Program-made: the position numbers and the translations under genes
Notes under the pieces: generated by a model
Told to the model about the DNA's origin: nothing
Databases searched by the model: none
The model's input: only the letters and a program-made list of their open reading frames with translations
From: Methylocapsa sp.
Lineage (GTDB): Bacteria > Pseudomonadota > Alphaproteobacteria > Rhizobiales > Beijerinckiaceae
Direction: 5' to 3'
Length of the DNA stretch: 7,498 nt
NCBI GenBank assembly: GCA_017353815.1
Contig: JAFMSB010000073.1
Span: forward strand, 1 to 7,498
Shown: positions 1-7,300 of the stretch, one piece after another
Position numbering within the stretch: the first letter of the stretch is position 1
Layout of the letters: every line of letters begins with the position of its first letter

Positions 1-1
1 G

Positions 2-517
2 ATGTCCTGGACCGACGAACGGATAGAGCTATTACAGAAACTTTGGCTCGAGGGATGGAGCGCCAGCCGGATTGCCGCCGAGCTCGCCAATGGAATCACC
101 CGAAACGCCGTGATCGGCAAGGTTTTCAGGCTTGGCCTCTCGGGCCGCGCCAAGGCTGGTTCACCGAGTGCCGCCCCGCCGCCCGCACACAATAGAGCGC
201 AACGTCGCGAGGCCGCGCATCAACCGGCTGCCCCGCAGATTGTCGGAAATACCGCTCTTGCCCTGCATGCCTTTGTGCATGAAGCTCCGGTGCCGCGTCA
301 GGTGAGAGAAGTCGTGGTGTCCATATCCGAACCCGTCACCCTCATGGAGTTGCGTGAATCGATGTGCCGCTGGCCGATAGGCGACCCAGCCCAGCCGGAA
401 TTCCGCTATTGCGGCGCAAAGAAGTTGCCGGGGCACGGGCCATATTGCGCTTGTCACGCTACTGTTGCCTTTCACAATCCGCATGACAGGCGGCGGCCGC
501 GGCTGGCAGAAGATTGA
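2..517 (+). CDS. gcrA: GcrA family cell cycle transcriptional regulator
   Basis: This 171-residue protein is a GcrA homologue. In Caulobacter, GcrA binds the RNA polymerase sigma-70 factor and activates cell-cycle promoters carrying CcrM-methylated GANTC sites. The N-terminal helix-turn-helix region spans about residues 1-48: it opens MSWTDERIELLQKLWLEGWS and continues with the TRNAVIGKVFRLGLSGR segment characteristic of the family. Residues 50-110 are a variable Ala/Pro-rich linker. The conserved C-terminal region, about 114-160, contains MCRWPIGDP, then RYCGAKK and PYCACH. This places C122, C137, C149, C151 and H152 in the usual Cys/His pattern, a possible metal site. The ATG lies one base from the window edge, so its ribosome binding site and promoter are not visible, but the start fits the family exactly. 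The downstream neighbour is convergent. Function is from family knowledge; the assignment is firm. Confidence 0.95.
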   Translation: MSWTDERIELLQKLWLEGWSASRIAAELANGITRNAVIGKVFRLGLSGRAKAGSPSAAPPPAHNRAQRREAAHQPAAPQIVGNTALALHAFVHEAPVPRQVREVVVSISEPVTLMELRESMCRWPIGDPAQPEFRYCGAKKLPGHGPYCACHATVAFHNPHDRRRPRLAED

Positions 518-609
518 CCGGGCGCGGATTCGATGGGGAGAACCAAGGGAAAGGAGAAGCCTTTTCTGCCTCTCTGGCAAGCCAGCGGCGGCTGATGTCA
601 CCTATAGCG

Positions 610-1275
610 CTATGCCGTAATACCCCCTTCGTCGGTTTTTCTCCCCCGCGCAACGATTTGCAGCATTCCGCCAAGCAGCGGCCTTTGCAGCTTGCGCGCT
701 TCCCCGGCTGGCGCGCTCATCCAGACATCGATCTCGTCCCGGCTCGTCAAAATGACCGGCATTGCCTTAGAATGAATCGCGGCTACCTCCTGGTTTGGTT
801 CGGCGGTCAGGAAAGCGAAGATTTCATTGGTGGTCTCGCCCTCCTTGAGTTTGCGCACCGATGTCCATCGCGTCCAGATGCCGGCAAAGAATGCCAAGGG
901 CCGCGTCTCATTCAGCGCGAACCACACCGTTGGATGCGAGCCGTCCGGCAACACCGCGTTCTCGGAAAAGCTCGTGAAAGGCACGACACAGCGGTTCTCT
1001 ACTCCAAGCCAGCGCCGCCAATGCGGGGATTTCATGTTACGGACATTTGTCACACCCGGATCGCATTTCTTGCCCTTTAGCGCGAAGACCGGCGAAGGCA
1101 TGCCCCAGCGCGCTAAAAGCAGCTCACGCCCTCGAGGCTGATTGCGGACAATCGGGGCCCAGTAATCCGGGAAGATCCCCGGCATCGAGGGCAGATTGCC
1201 GGTCTTGTCATGCATCGCCCGGGCAAATTCGCGGATAGCCTGCTGGCCCTTGGTCAGCGAATAGAGATTGCACAA
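610..1275 (-). CDS. SRAP domain protein (YedK/HMCES-type abasic site processing)
   Basis: The 221-residue product belongs to the SRAP family (YedK in E. coli, HMCES in animals), whose members crosslink covalently to abasic sites in single-stranded DNA through the N-terminal cysteine. Cys2 follows the initiator in MCNLYSL. Other expected active-site residues are N77 (in TNVRN), E105 (in TSFSEN, the counterpart of the usual GFYEW) and H168 (in AAIHSKAMPVIL). The start must be the TTG at 1273-1275, because Cys2 has to be exposed after methionine removal. A Shine-Dalgarno AGGA (complement of 1283-1286) sits 7 bases upstream of it. The protein ends in a typical LQRPL..G.L.IVARG tail, so it appears full length. 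It lies 130 bases downstream of a methyltransferase on the same strand and may be cotranscribed with it. I saw no alphaproteobacterial LexA box (GTTC-N7-GTTC) in that gap, so SOS control is not supported here. Confidence 0.93.
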   Translation of the reverse strand: MCNLYSLTKGQQAIREFARAMHDKTGNLPSMPGIFPDYWAPIVRNQPRGRELLLARWGMPSPVFALKGKKCDPGVTNVRNMKSPHWRRWLGVENRCVVPFTSFSENAVLPDGSHPTVWFALNETRPLAFFAGIWTRWTSVRKLKEGETTNEIFAFLTAEPNQEVAAIHSKAMPVILTSRDEIDVWMSAPAGEARKLQRPLLGGMLQIVARGRKTDEGGITA

Positions 1276-1405
1276 AATTCTGTCCTGTCGTCATCGCGCC
1301 CCAAAGAGTCTGCCGCGGTTGATGGCCTCGACGAATTGGTTTCCGGGCGGCCGTGCCCCAGCCTGCTAGACGGAAGCGCCCGCAGGACCGTGAAGCAAGG
1401 CAGCC

Positions 1406-2023
1406 TTACGCCTCGCGCCGGAAAAGGGCGAACTGGAATTTCTGCACCTTGCCGGATGGTGTGAGATGATCGTCGCGGCGGGAGTCCAACAAGGTAAATC
1501 CGCCGCCCAGCACGGCACTCAGCGAAGCAGCATCGTGGCGCATGACCGGAAGGCCGCTGCATCTTTGCGGCCCATCGGGCGCGAATGTGCCAATGATGAT
1601 ATGGCCGCCGGGGCGCAAAGCCTTTATGGCACAGCGCGCGTAAGCCTCGCGGGCCGGCGCTTCGATGAGAAAATGAAACGCGGCCCGGTCATGCCAGAGA
1701 GCGAATGATTCCTGCGGATCCCATCGGGTCACGTCAGCCGCGATCCAGTTCACGCGCGAGGCCCCCGGCCCAAGCCGGCGCCTTGCCGCAATAAGCGCGG
1801 CCTCTGAGATATCCAAGGCCGTCAAATTGCGGAAGCCTTCGGCAAGAAGCGCTTCGGCGAGCCTTGATGTCCCCCCGCCTATGTCGATGATTGCCGCCTC
1901 TTTTGGCGTACCCGCCCTATGGATCAGATCAAGCGAGACGGCTGGTCTTTCCTGATACCAGCTGAGCTCGCCCTCGGCCTTGGAGTCATAAACGCGGTCC
2001 CAATGTGCCCGGCTCTCTTGCAT
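1406..2023 (-). CDS. class I SAM-dependent methyltransferase
   Basis: This 205-residue protein is a stand-alone class I (Rossmann-fold) S-adenosylmethionine methyltransferase. Motif I is IIDIGGGTS at residues 45-53. The ribose-binding acidic residue is D71 in LTALDIS, and the adenine-contact region is AADVTRW around residues 95-101. The post-motif strand is LRPGGHIIIGTF at 136-147. The N-terminus HWDRVYDSKAEGELSWYQ and the internal CSGLPVMRHDA resemble a widespread bacterial family of about 200 residues annotated only as class I methyltransferases, so the substrate cannot be named. The reading frame extends upstream to 2068. I chose the ATG at 2021-2023 because GGAGG (complement of 2032-2036) stands 8 bases before it; the ATG at 2027-2029 would be only 2 bases away. 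It is transcribed divergently from the PRC-barrel gene and lies upstream of the SRAP gene. Confidence 0.88.
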   Translation of the reverse strand: MQESRAHWDRVYDSKAEGELSWYQERPAVSLDLIHRAGTPKEAAIIDIGGGTSRLAEALLAEGFRNLTALDISEAALIAARRRLGPGASRVNWIAADVTRWDPQESFALWHDRAAFHFLIEAPAREAYARCAIKALRPGGHIIIGTFAPDGPQRCSGLPVMRHDAASLSAVLGGGFTLLDSRRDDHLTPSGKVQKFQFALFRREA

Positions 2024-2031
2024 CAGCATCT

Positions 2032-2036
2032 CCTCC
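2032..2036 (-). promoter_or_regulatory. ribosome binding site deciding the methyltransferase start
   Basis: The minus strand reads GGGAGGAGATGCTGATG here. The GGAGG core is 8 bases from the second ATG (2021-2023) and 2 bases from the first (2027-2029). Spacing therefore favours the second ATG and a protein beginning MQES. This is read directly from the sequence; use of the site is inferred. Confidence 0.7.
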
Positions 2037-2204
2037 CTGGGGCAGCGGATAGCGCCGCGCTTTCCCATAAATGGGCTTGCCCTCCTGCGAGCTCAAAGCA
2101 GGTGATTTACGAAGCTCCACTGCAGCCAAAAATTGCTTCCCCGGACGGAACGAAGGCTGCATTGCCAGATTGTCAGTCCCAGCTATCAACCCTAGGAGGC
2201 TTCA

Positions 2205-2927
2205 ATGCGAACAGTTTGGTTATCGCTTGGCGCGGCGGCGCTCTTCCTTCAACCGGCGCTCGCCGGCCGCTCGCCGCACAGCCAGAGGATGAATCAGAAT
2301 ACCATAAATCAAACGGCCGGTCCCGAAACGACGTACCCGCAAGGCGCCGAGGGCCCGCAGCAGCAAGGCCCGATGGCCAAGGGCATGCCAAACGAACCGC
2401 AAAGCATGAAAGAGCAAAGCGGGACGGCGGCCTCCTCGCAGCAACGAGAGAGCTTGAAGCACGAGCTGCACGCGAGCCTCAAGCAGGCCGGCTTCACGGA
2501 TATACAAATTATCCCGGAGTCGCTCCTCATCCGCGCGAAGGACGCCCATGGCAATCCGGTCGACATGGTCGCGACGCCGCACTCCTTCACGGCGGTTGAA
2601 TTTGGAAAGCAGGGTCCAATGATGGGACGCTCGGCCCAGGAGGAGCCGCAGTTCGTGACGGGCCCGTTCAACGATGTCGCGAATGCCGACCTTACCGACA
2701 CGGCGGTCCAAAGCAGCGATAATAAGGATGCCGGCACCATCAAGGGAATCGCCGTCGGCGAAAATGGCGGGATTTCCTATCTGGTGACAACGGTCAGCGG
2801 CCGCGATATCGCTGTCAATCCGGATGCAATGACACTGACCTATGATAACGCGGCGGACAGCTGGAAGGCCTCGGTGGATGCGACCATGAACCAGATCGAG
2901 TCTGCCCCGAAAGTAAAGATGGAGTAG
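2205..2927 (+). CDS. secreted PRC-barrel domain protein
   Basis: The 240-residue product looks exported. Residues 1-20 form a Sec signal peptide, with R2, a hydrophobic core and PALA before a probable cleavage after A20. Residues 21-80 are Gln/Pro/Met/Gly-rich and probably disordered. Residues 81-132 form a compact alpha-beta segment with LKQAGFTDIQIIPESLLIRA followed by DAHGNPVDMVATP. It resembles small secreted proteins of rhizobial relatives that I recall having no assigned function. Residues 172-235 resemble a PRC-barrel: a beta-rich core (AGTIKGIAVGENGGISYLV), then RDIAVNPDAMT, then the typical exit A..DATMNQIESAPKV. The start is secure: AGGAGG at 2194-2199 sits 5 bases before the ATG. 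No cysteine, lipobox or further membrane segment is present, so a soluble periplasmic protein is likely. Its role is unknown. The gene is followed by a strong terminator and converges on yggS. Confidence 0.85.
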   Translation: MRTVWLSLGAAALFLQPALAGRSPHSQRMNQNTINQTAGPETTYPQGAEGPQQQGPMAKGMPNEPQSMKEQSGTAASSQQRESLKHELHASLKQAGFTDIQIIPESLLIRAKDAHGNPVDMVATPHSFTAVEFGKQGPMMGRSAQEEPQFVTGPFNDVANADLTDTAVQSSDNKDAGTIKGIAVGENGGISYLVTTVSGRDIAVNPDAMTLTYDNAADSWKASVDATMNQIESAPKVKME

Positions 2928-2944
2928 AGCCGAACTGTGCTGCG

Positions 2945-2990
2945 GGGCGGCCCTGCTGCCGGGCTCCGCTCCGCGGCAGGGCGGCCCTTT
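2945..2990 (+). terminator. intrinsic terminator between the convergent PRC-barrel and yggS genes
   Basis: A strong inverted repeat fills the 62-base gap. GGGC (2945-2948) pairs with GCCC (2984-2987), and GCCCTGC (2950-2956) pairs with GCAGGGC (2976-2982). A T-G wobble and two further G-C pairs follow at 2957-2959 with 2973-2975. One G-G mismatch interrupts the stem, and the loop is 13 bases. On the plus strand it is followed by TTT (2988-2990), a short run. No T-run exists on the minus-strand side, so it best serves the PRC-barrel gene, although the hairpin could also block read-through from yggS. Confidence 0.65.
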
Positions 2991-3760
2991 CAGCGGGCGC
3001 CAAAAATCGCGCTGCCTATTCGCACACTGGTCGCGCCGAGCTCGATCGCGAGCTCAAAGTCGTCGCTCATGCCCATCGAAAGCTCGCGGAGTCCGTTGCG
3101 CGTGGCGATGAGATTCAAGAGCGCGAAATGAGGCGAAGCGGGCTCGCCAAGCGGAGGGATGCACATGAGCCCGGAAATCGAAAGCCCATAGGTTTTCCGG
3201 CACGCATCGATGAAGCGGTCGGCCTCTTGCGGCAGAACTCCCGATTTTTGCGGCTCCGCACCGGTATTGACTTGCACGAAGAGCTTTGGCTGGTGCGATG
3301 TCTTCTGGATTTCCTGGGCGAGACATTTCGCGATCTTATCGCGGTCGATAGTTTCGATGACATCGAAGAAGCTGATAGCTTGATGCGTCTTGTTCGATTG
3401 CAACGGTCCGATGAGATGAAGCTCGATGCCGGCATAAGTTTCTTTGAGCCGCGGCCATTTACCCAGCGCCTCCTGGATGCGGTTTTCGCCAAAGACACGC
3501 TCACCGGCCTCGATGACAGGGCCGATCTCTTCGGGAGCAAAGGATTTGGACGCGCAAACCAGACTGACTTCTTGGGCCAGGCGGCCGGCATCGCGTGCAG
3601 CACGCGCGATCCGTGCGCGCACTTGCGCGAGCCGGTCAAGCGCGGTGCCCGACGCTAATTGTCTTTGCAAAGCCTTGGCTCTTTTCGATTTCCCGTTTGG
3701 CGCCAACCGTGGCAAATTGTTCAGGTCAATCGTTCCGTCCCGCTTGCACGATAAAAGCAT
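2990..3760 (-). CDS. yggS: YggS/PLPBP family pyridoxal 5'-phosphate homeostasis protein
   Basis: This protein belongs to the YggS/PROSC family, single-domain fold-type III PLP binders that buffer cellular PLP and affect amino-acid metabolism without a known catalytic reaction. Numbered from the ATG at 3758-3760 (256 residues), the PLP lysine is K72 in LVCASK. FGENRIQEA follows near residue 90, HLIGPLQSNK at 115-124, and the phosphate-binding end SMGMSDDFELAI...VRIGSAIFGAR closes the protein. The start is uncertain. Homology begins only around DRLAQVRARIA, and the ATG adds a 30-residue unmatched leader with a weak GAGA site. A TTG at 3668-3670, with AAGAG 8 bases upstream, would give 226 residues, the usual family length. 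The reading frame is also open further up, to a TTG at 3784. The family assignment is firm; the N-terminus is not. Confidence 0.92.
   Translation of the reverse strand: MLLSCKRDGTIDLNNLPRLAPNGKSKRAKALQRQLASGTALDRLAQVRARIARAARDAGRLAQEVSLVCASKSFAPEEIGPVIEAGERVFGENRIQEALGKWPRLKETYAGIELHLIGPLQSNKTHQAISFFDVIETIDRDKIAKCLAQEIQKTSHQPKLFVQVNTGAEPQKSGVLPQEADRFIDACRKTYGLSISGLMCIPPLGEPASPHFALLNLIATRNGLRELSMGMSDDFELAIELGATSVRIGSAIFGAR
3694..3709. promoter_or_regulatory. near-perfect 16-base palindrome upstream of, or within, the yggS 5' end
   Basis: CGTTTGGCGCCAACCG is an inverted repeat with a perfect 10-base core (TTGGCGCCAA, 3697-3706) and only one mismatched pair in the arms. If yggS starts at the TTG at 3670, the palindrome lies 24-39 bases upstream of the start codon, a suitable place for a dimeric regulator. 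If yggS starts at 3760 it is coding sequence. I do not recognise the regulator, and GC-rich DNA yields such palindromes by chance. Confidence 0.25.
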
Positions 3761-3795
3761 TACCAGCGTCTCGCATAGCCGCAAGGAGCAGTTCC

Positions 3796-4218
3796 ATGGG
3801 ATCGCGCGGAAATGTTGTGTTTTTGGCGCCTTCTGCCGCGCGTGCCTGCTCGCATTTCGTGTGGCTGGGCTGGGTCAAAGATCGCGCGCGGCTGGGAGAT
3901 CGCCAGCTTGGGGCGCGCTCAAATGTGCAAGGGGGAGATCACGCGAACGATAGCCGCCAAAAGCTGCCCGCGCCTGCCGCCCGGCAACCGGAAAAGTTGA
4001 AGAGACATAGCGGCTGGCAGCACGATCCGTGGTGCCCCTTATGCCGGGGAGGCGCGGGAGGCACCGCCTCGAAGGCCGAGGGGAGAGGCGCCGCCCGCAG
4101 GCGTCCCGGCGCCCTTGCCCCACAAGTCGGCCGCGCCTGCGCCTCAGGGTGGGTTTGGCTTAAGCGGGGATGCTGCTCGAGCCGTTGGCTTCGCATCCCT
4201 CTGTCGCAAGCTGGCTAG
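3796..4218 (+). CDS. possible small orphan gene, 140 residues, unrecognised
   Basis: I do not recognise this product. The main support is translational: AAGGAG at 3783-3788 stands 7 bases before the ATG, one of the best ribosome binding sites in the window, and the frame stays open for 140 codons to a TAG. The protein is basic and rich in Arg, Ala and Gly. It has a CPLC pair at residues 80-83, a second cysteine cluster (GCC) near 126-127, and a Trp-rich C-terminus. It has no signal peptide, no clear hydrophobic segment and no known motif. The composition resembles out-of-frame GC-rich sequence, which argues against a real gene. If yggS begins at 3760 the two starts are only 35 bases apart, leaving almost no room for divergent promoters; a yggS start at 3670 would leave 125 bases. 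A decayed gene or a non-coding leader for the downstream gene are alternatives. Confidence 0.28.
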   Translation: MGSRGNVVFLAPSAARACSHFVWLGWVKDRARLGDRQLGARSNVQGGDHANDSRQKLPAPAARQPEKLKRHSGWQHDPWCPLCRGGAGGTASKAEGRGAARRRPGALAPQVGRACASGWVWLKRGCCSSRWLRIPLSQAG

Positions 4219-4260
4219 GCGCGCCTTCGCGGCCGCGGCACGCTTGGCGCAAGGCCGCGG
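4167..4260 (+). other. GC-rich structured stretch upstream of the TPR-GT41 gene
   Basis: Several potential stem-loops lie in the 136 bases before the large gene. GGGATGC (4167-4173) pairs with GCATCCC (4193-4199), with an inner AGCC-GTT-GGCT stem at 4180-4190. AGGCGCGCCT (4217-4226) is a perfect palindrome. CGCGGCC (4228-4234) pairs with GGCCGCG (4253-4259), enclosing CTTG-GCG-CAAG (4243-4253). None is followed by a T-run, so they are not classical terminators. They could form a structured mRNA leader, or simply reflect high GC content. The first hairpin overlaps the end of the doubtful reading frame at 3796-4218. I saw no convincing promoter or riboswitch in 3761-4302. Confidence 0.3.
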
Positions 4261-4302
4261 GCCTAGGCTCTTCGCTCGGGGCATTGCCGGGGCGAGACGA
4301 AA

Positions 4303-7300
4303 ATGGATGCAGCCGCTGCAGAAAAAAGCGGGCCGGTGCGCGAGAGCGCGCCTGATGGCGAAGATCGAGAGGCCGCGCTGGCCGGCGCAGAGCTTTTGGC
4401 AGGCGCGCTTGAGTTTTTTCGAGCCGGCCGTCTTGATGAGGCGCAGGAAGCTTACCGGCAGGTGTTGGCCCGCGAGCCCAATCATCCACTTTGCCTGCAC
4501 CATCTGGGGCTGATCGCGCACCAAAGGGGCGAGCACGCGGCGGCAGAGGCGCTGATCGAGAGTGCCTTATCCGCAAAGCCCGATTATGCCGAGGCGATGT
4601 CGAATCTTGCGGTTGTCCGCCGCACGCTCGGCGATAAGCATGGATCGCTTGCCGCAGCGAAGCAGGCGGTGATGTTTGCGCCCGCACTCGCGCAAGCCCA
4701 TTCTAATCTCGGCAACGCGCTCGAAGATCTGGGGTGGCTTGATGCCGCCCTTGCCGCCTACAGGAAGGCGGCCGCGCTCAGCCCTGCCTTTGTCGAGGCC
4801 CATCTCAATTGCGCCCATATTTTGCGAAGGCTCGGGCGGACGGGCGAGGCGGCCGCGGCTTGCGAGGGGATTATCTCCATTCGGCCCGATGCGGCCGAGC
4901 CGCATTTTAATCTCGGCAATATTCTGAAGGAGCTCCGCCAGCCGGGCAAAGCCGCCGATGCCTTCCGCCGCGCGCTTGCTTTGCGGCCCAATTTCGCCGA
5001 GGCCCATGTGAACCTCGGCAATCTCCTGCAGGCGCAAGAAGACCATGCTGCGGCGGTGGAGGCCTATATTCAGGCTCTTGCGCTGCGCCCCGATCTTGCC
5101 GAGGCGCACGCCAATCTTGGCGCCGCCTATGAGAACCGGGGCGAGCTATCCAAAGCAATCGATTGCTACCGGACCTCCGTCAAGCTCAATCCGGACTTCC
5201 TCGCGGTTCGCGCCTGGCTTTACCACCAGCGCCGCCAAATCTGCGATTGGGACGGAATCGAGGCTGAGGAGGCCGAGATATTGTCCCTTTTGGCGCAGGA
5301 GCGAAACGAGGCTGCGCATCCTTTCGTGACGCTCAGCATGGGCGCAAGCGCTCTCTTGCAGAGGCAGGTAGCACAAAAATTTGTGAAGAAATTCGAGGCG
5401 CCCCCCTTCGTGCATGAGCGGCCGGAACATAATGCCGCGAGGAAATTGAGGATCGGCTATCTCTCAAGCGATTTCTGCCGCCATGCCACCGCGCTTCTCA
5501 TGGCCGAGCTCTTCGAGCGCCATGACAAATCTTCCTACGAAATCTTCGCGTACTCGCACGGGCCGGACGATCGCAGCGAACTTGGACGCCGCCTGCGGGA
5601 CGCCTTCGACATCTTTACCGATATCAGCCCAATGACGGATGAGGAGGCCGCAAGGCGCGTAAAGGAAGACCGGATCGACATTCTCGTGGAGCTCAAAGGC
5701 TTTACCAAAGGCGCCCGCACTGGAATTGCCGCGCAGCGGCCCGCGCCCGTGCAGGTGAGCTTCGTCGGCTTTCCGGGCACAATGGGCGCGGATTTTATCG
5801 ATTATGTGATCGCCGATCCCATCGTCCTTCCCGTGGATCAGCAGGCTTTTTACAATGAAAAGATCGTCCATCTCCCGCATTGTTACCAGCCCAACGATAC
5901 CAAGCGGCTGATCGCAGATCTTACGCCAACTCGCGCCCAATGCGGCTTGCCCGAGCAAGGCTTTGTCTTTTGCTCCTTCAACAACACTTACAAGATAACG
6001 CCCAAGTTTTTCACCATTTGGATGCGGCTCCTGAAGGAAACGCCCGGTTCCGTTCTCTGGCTTCTGGATGCAAACGGCTTTGTCAAGGACAATCTGCGCC
6101 GCGAGGCGGCGTTGCGAGGCGTTGATCCGGAGCGCCTCATCTTCGCGCCGCGCCTCGCGCCGCCCGAGCATCTCGCGCGCCACCGCTTAGCCGGCCTCTT
6201 TCTCGATACTCTCCCCTATAACGCGCATACTACGGCAAGCGATGCCCTCTGGGCCGGCCTGCCGGTCTTGACTTGCATGGGCGAGACCTTTGCCGGGCGC
6301 GTCGCTGCCAGCCTGTTGCAGGCGGCTGGGCTGCCGGAGCTCGTGACCCGCTCGGCAGCGGAATATGAGGCATTGGCTCTCCACCTTGCGCGCGAGCCGG
6401 AGGTCTTGCAAGCCCTGCGGCATAAGCTCGCGGGCAACCGCCTCTCCGCCCCCGTGTTTGATATCCTGAACTATACCCGCGCCTATGAAGCGGCTTTGAG
6501 GCGCATGTGGGAGATTTGGGCAAATGGCAGCGAACCGCAGAGTTTTACCATTGCTCCTGGCTCGCAGCGTGCCCTTGCGGAAACGGCAAAGCCGCCGATC
6601 GCGAGGATTGCATATAGGGCGTGCCCCCTCTGCGATGGCAGCGATTTTCCCGCGGTCATCGCAGCCGACTGTTCCAAACATCCAATTTATCACCCCCGGC
6701 TCCCGCCGGTTATGAACTGGCTTGAATGCCGCAATTGCGGCCATGTCTTTACCGAGGGCTATTTTGATGGCGAGGCCTTGGCGCTTGTCTTCGCCAAGAC
6801 TCAGCCTTGCCAGACGGTCGGCTATGACATGGAGCGGCAGCGGCCGGTATCGGCAAGAATAGTGGAAAGGATCGCCCGCCATATGCCCGAGGGCTATTGG
6901 CTCGATGCCGGATTCGGCAATGGTTCTTTGTTATTCACGGCACAGGAGTGGGGCTACACGCCGATTGGCCTCGATCTGCGCGCAGAGAATGTCCGTGCCT
7001 TGAAACTCCTTGGTATCGAGGCGCATTGTCAGCCGATCGAGGCGCTCGATCATGATTCGCGCTACAGCATCATCAGCATGGCCGATGTGCTTGAGCACAT
7101 TCCTTTTCCTAAGATGGCACTTGCGGCGGCGCACGGGCTCTTGCGCGAGGGCGGCGTGCTTTTTCTTTCCATGCCGAATATGGACAGCATGATATGGCAG
7201 CTCTTGCATGCCAACGGCATCAACCCCTATTGGGCTGAAATCGAACACTATCATAATTTTTCCCGCGGCCGCCTCTACGATTTGCTGGCGCAGCATGGCT

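Noticed and set aside
528..532. GATTC as a CcrM/GcrA (GANTC) regulatory site
   Set aside because: GANTC sequences occur at many places in the window, mostly inside genes. This one lies downstream of gcrA between convergent genes, not at a promoter.
518..609. Terminator between the convergent gcrA and SRAP genes
   Set aside because: Only short pairings are seen (AAAGG-AGAAG-CCTTT near 560, CTGGC-AA-GCCAG at 574-585) without a usable T-run. The palindrome ATAGCGCTAT at 604-613 overlaps the SRAP stop and is too short to call.
2147..2172. GGAAC at 2147-2151 as the -35 of an EcfG general stress promoter
   Set aside because: At the required 16-17 base spacing there is GATT or ATTG rather than CGTT, so the second half of the motif is missing.
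2162..2189. TTGCCA - 16 bases - TATCAA as a sigma-70 promoter for the PRC-barrel gene
   Set aside because: Transcription would start around 2196, inside the AGGAGG ribosome binding site (2194-2199), leaving an untranslatably short leader. The -10 match is also weak.
4021..4110. Zinc-ribbon or CRISPR-like reading of the CPLC and GC-rich repeats
   Set aside because: Only one CxxC pair is present in the doubtful frame, and the DNA has no regularly spaced identical repeats.
4567..5109. Long minus-strand frame of 180 codons with a repetitive protein
   Set aside because: Its repetitiveness is the reverse shadow of the 34-residue TPRs encoded on the plus strand; it has no family features of its own.
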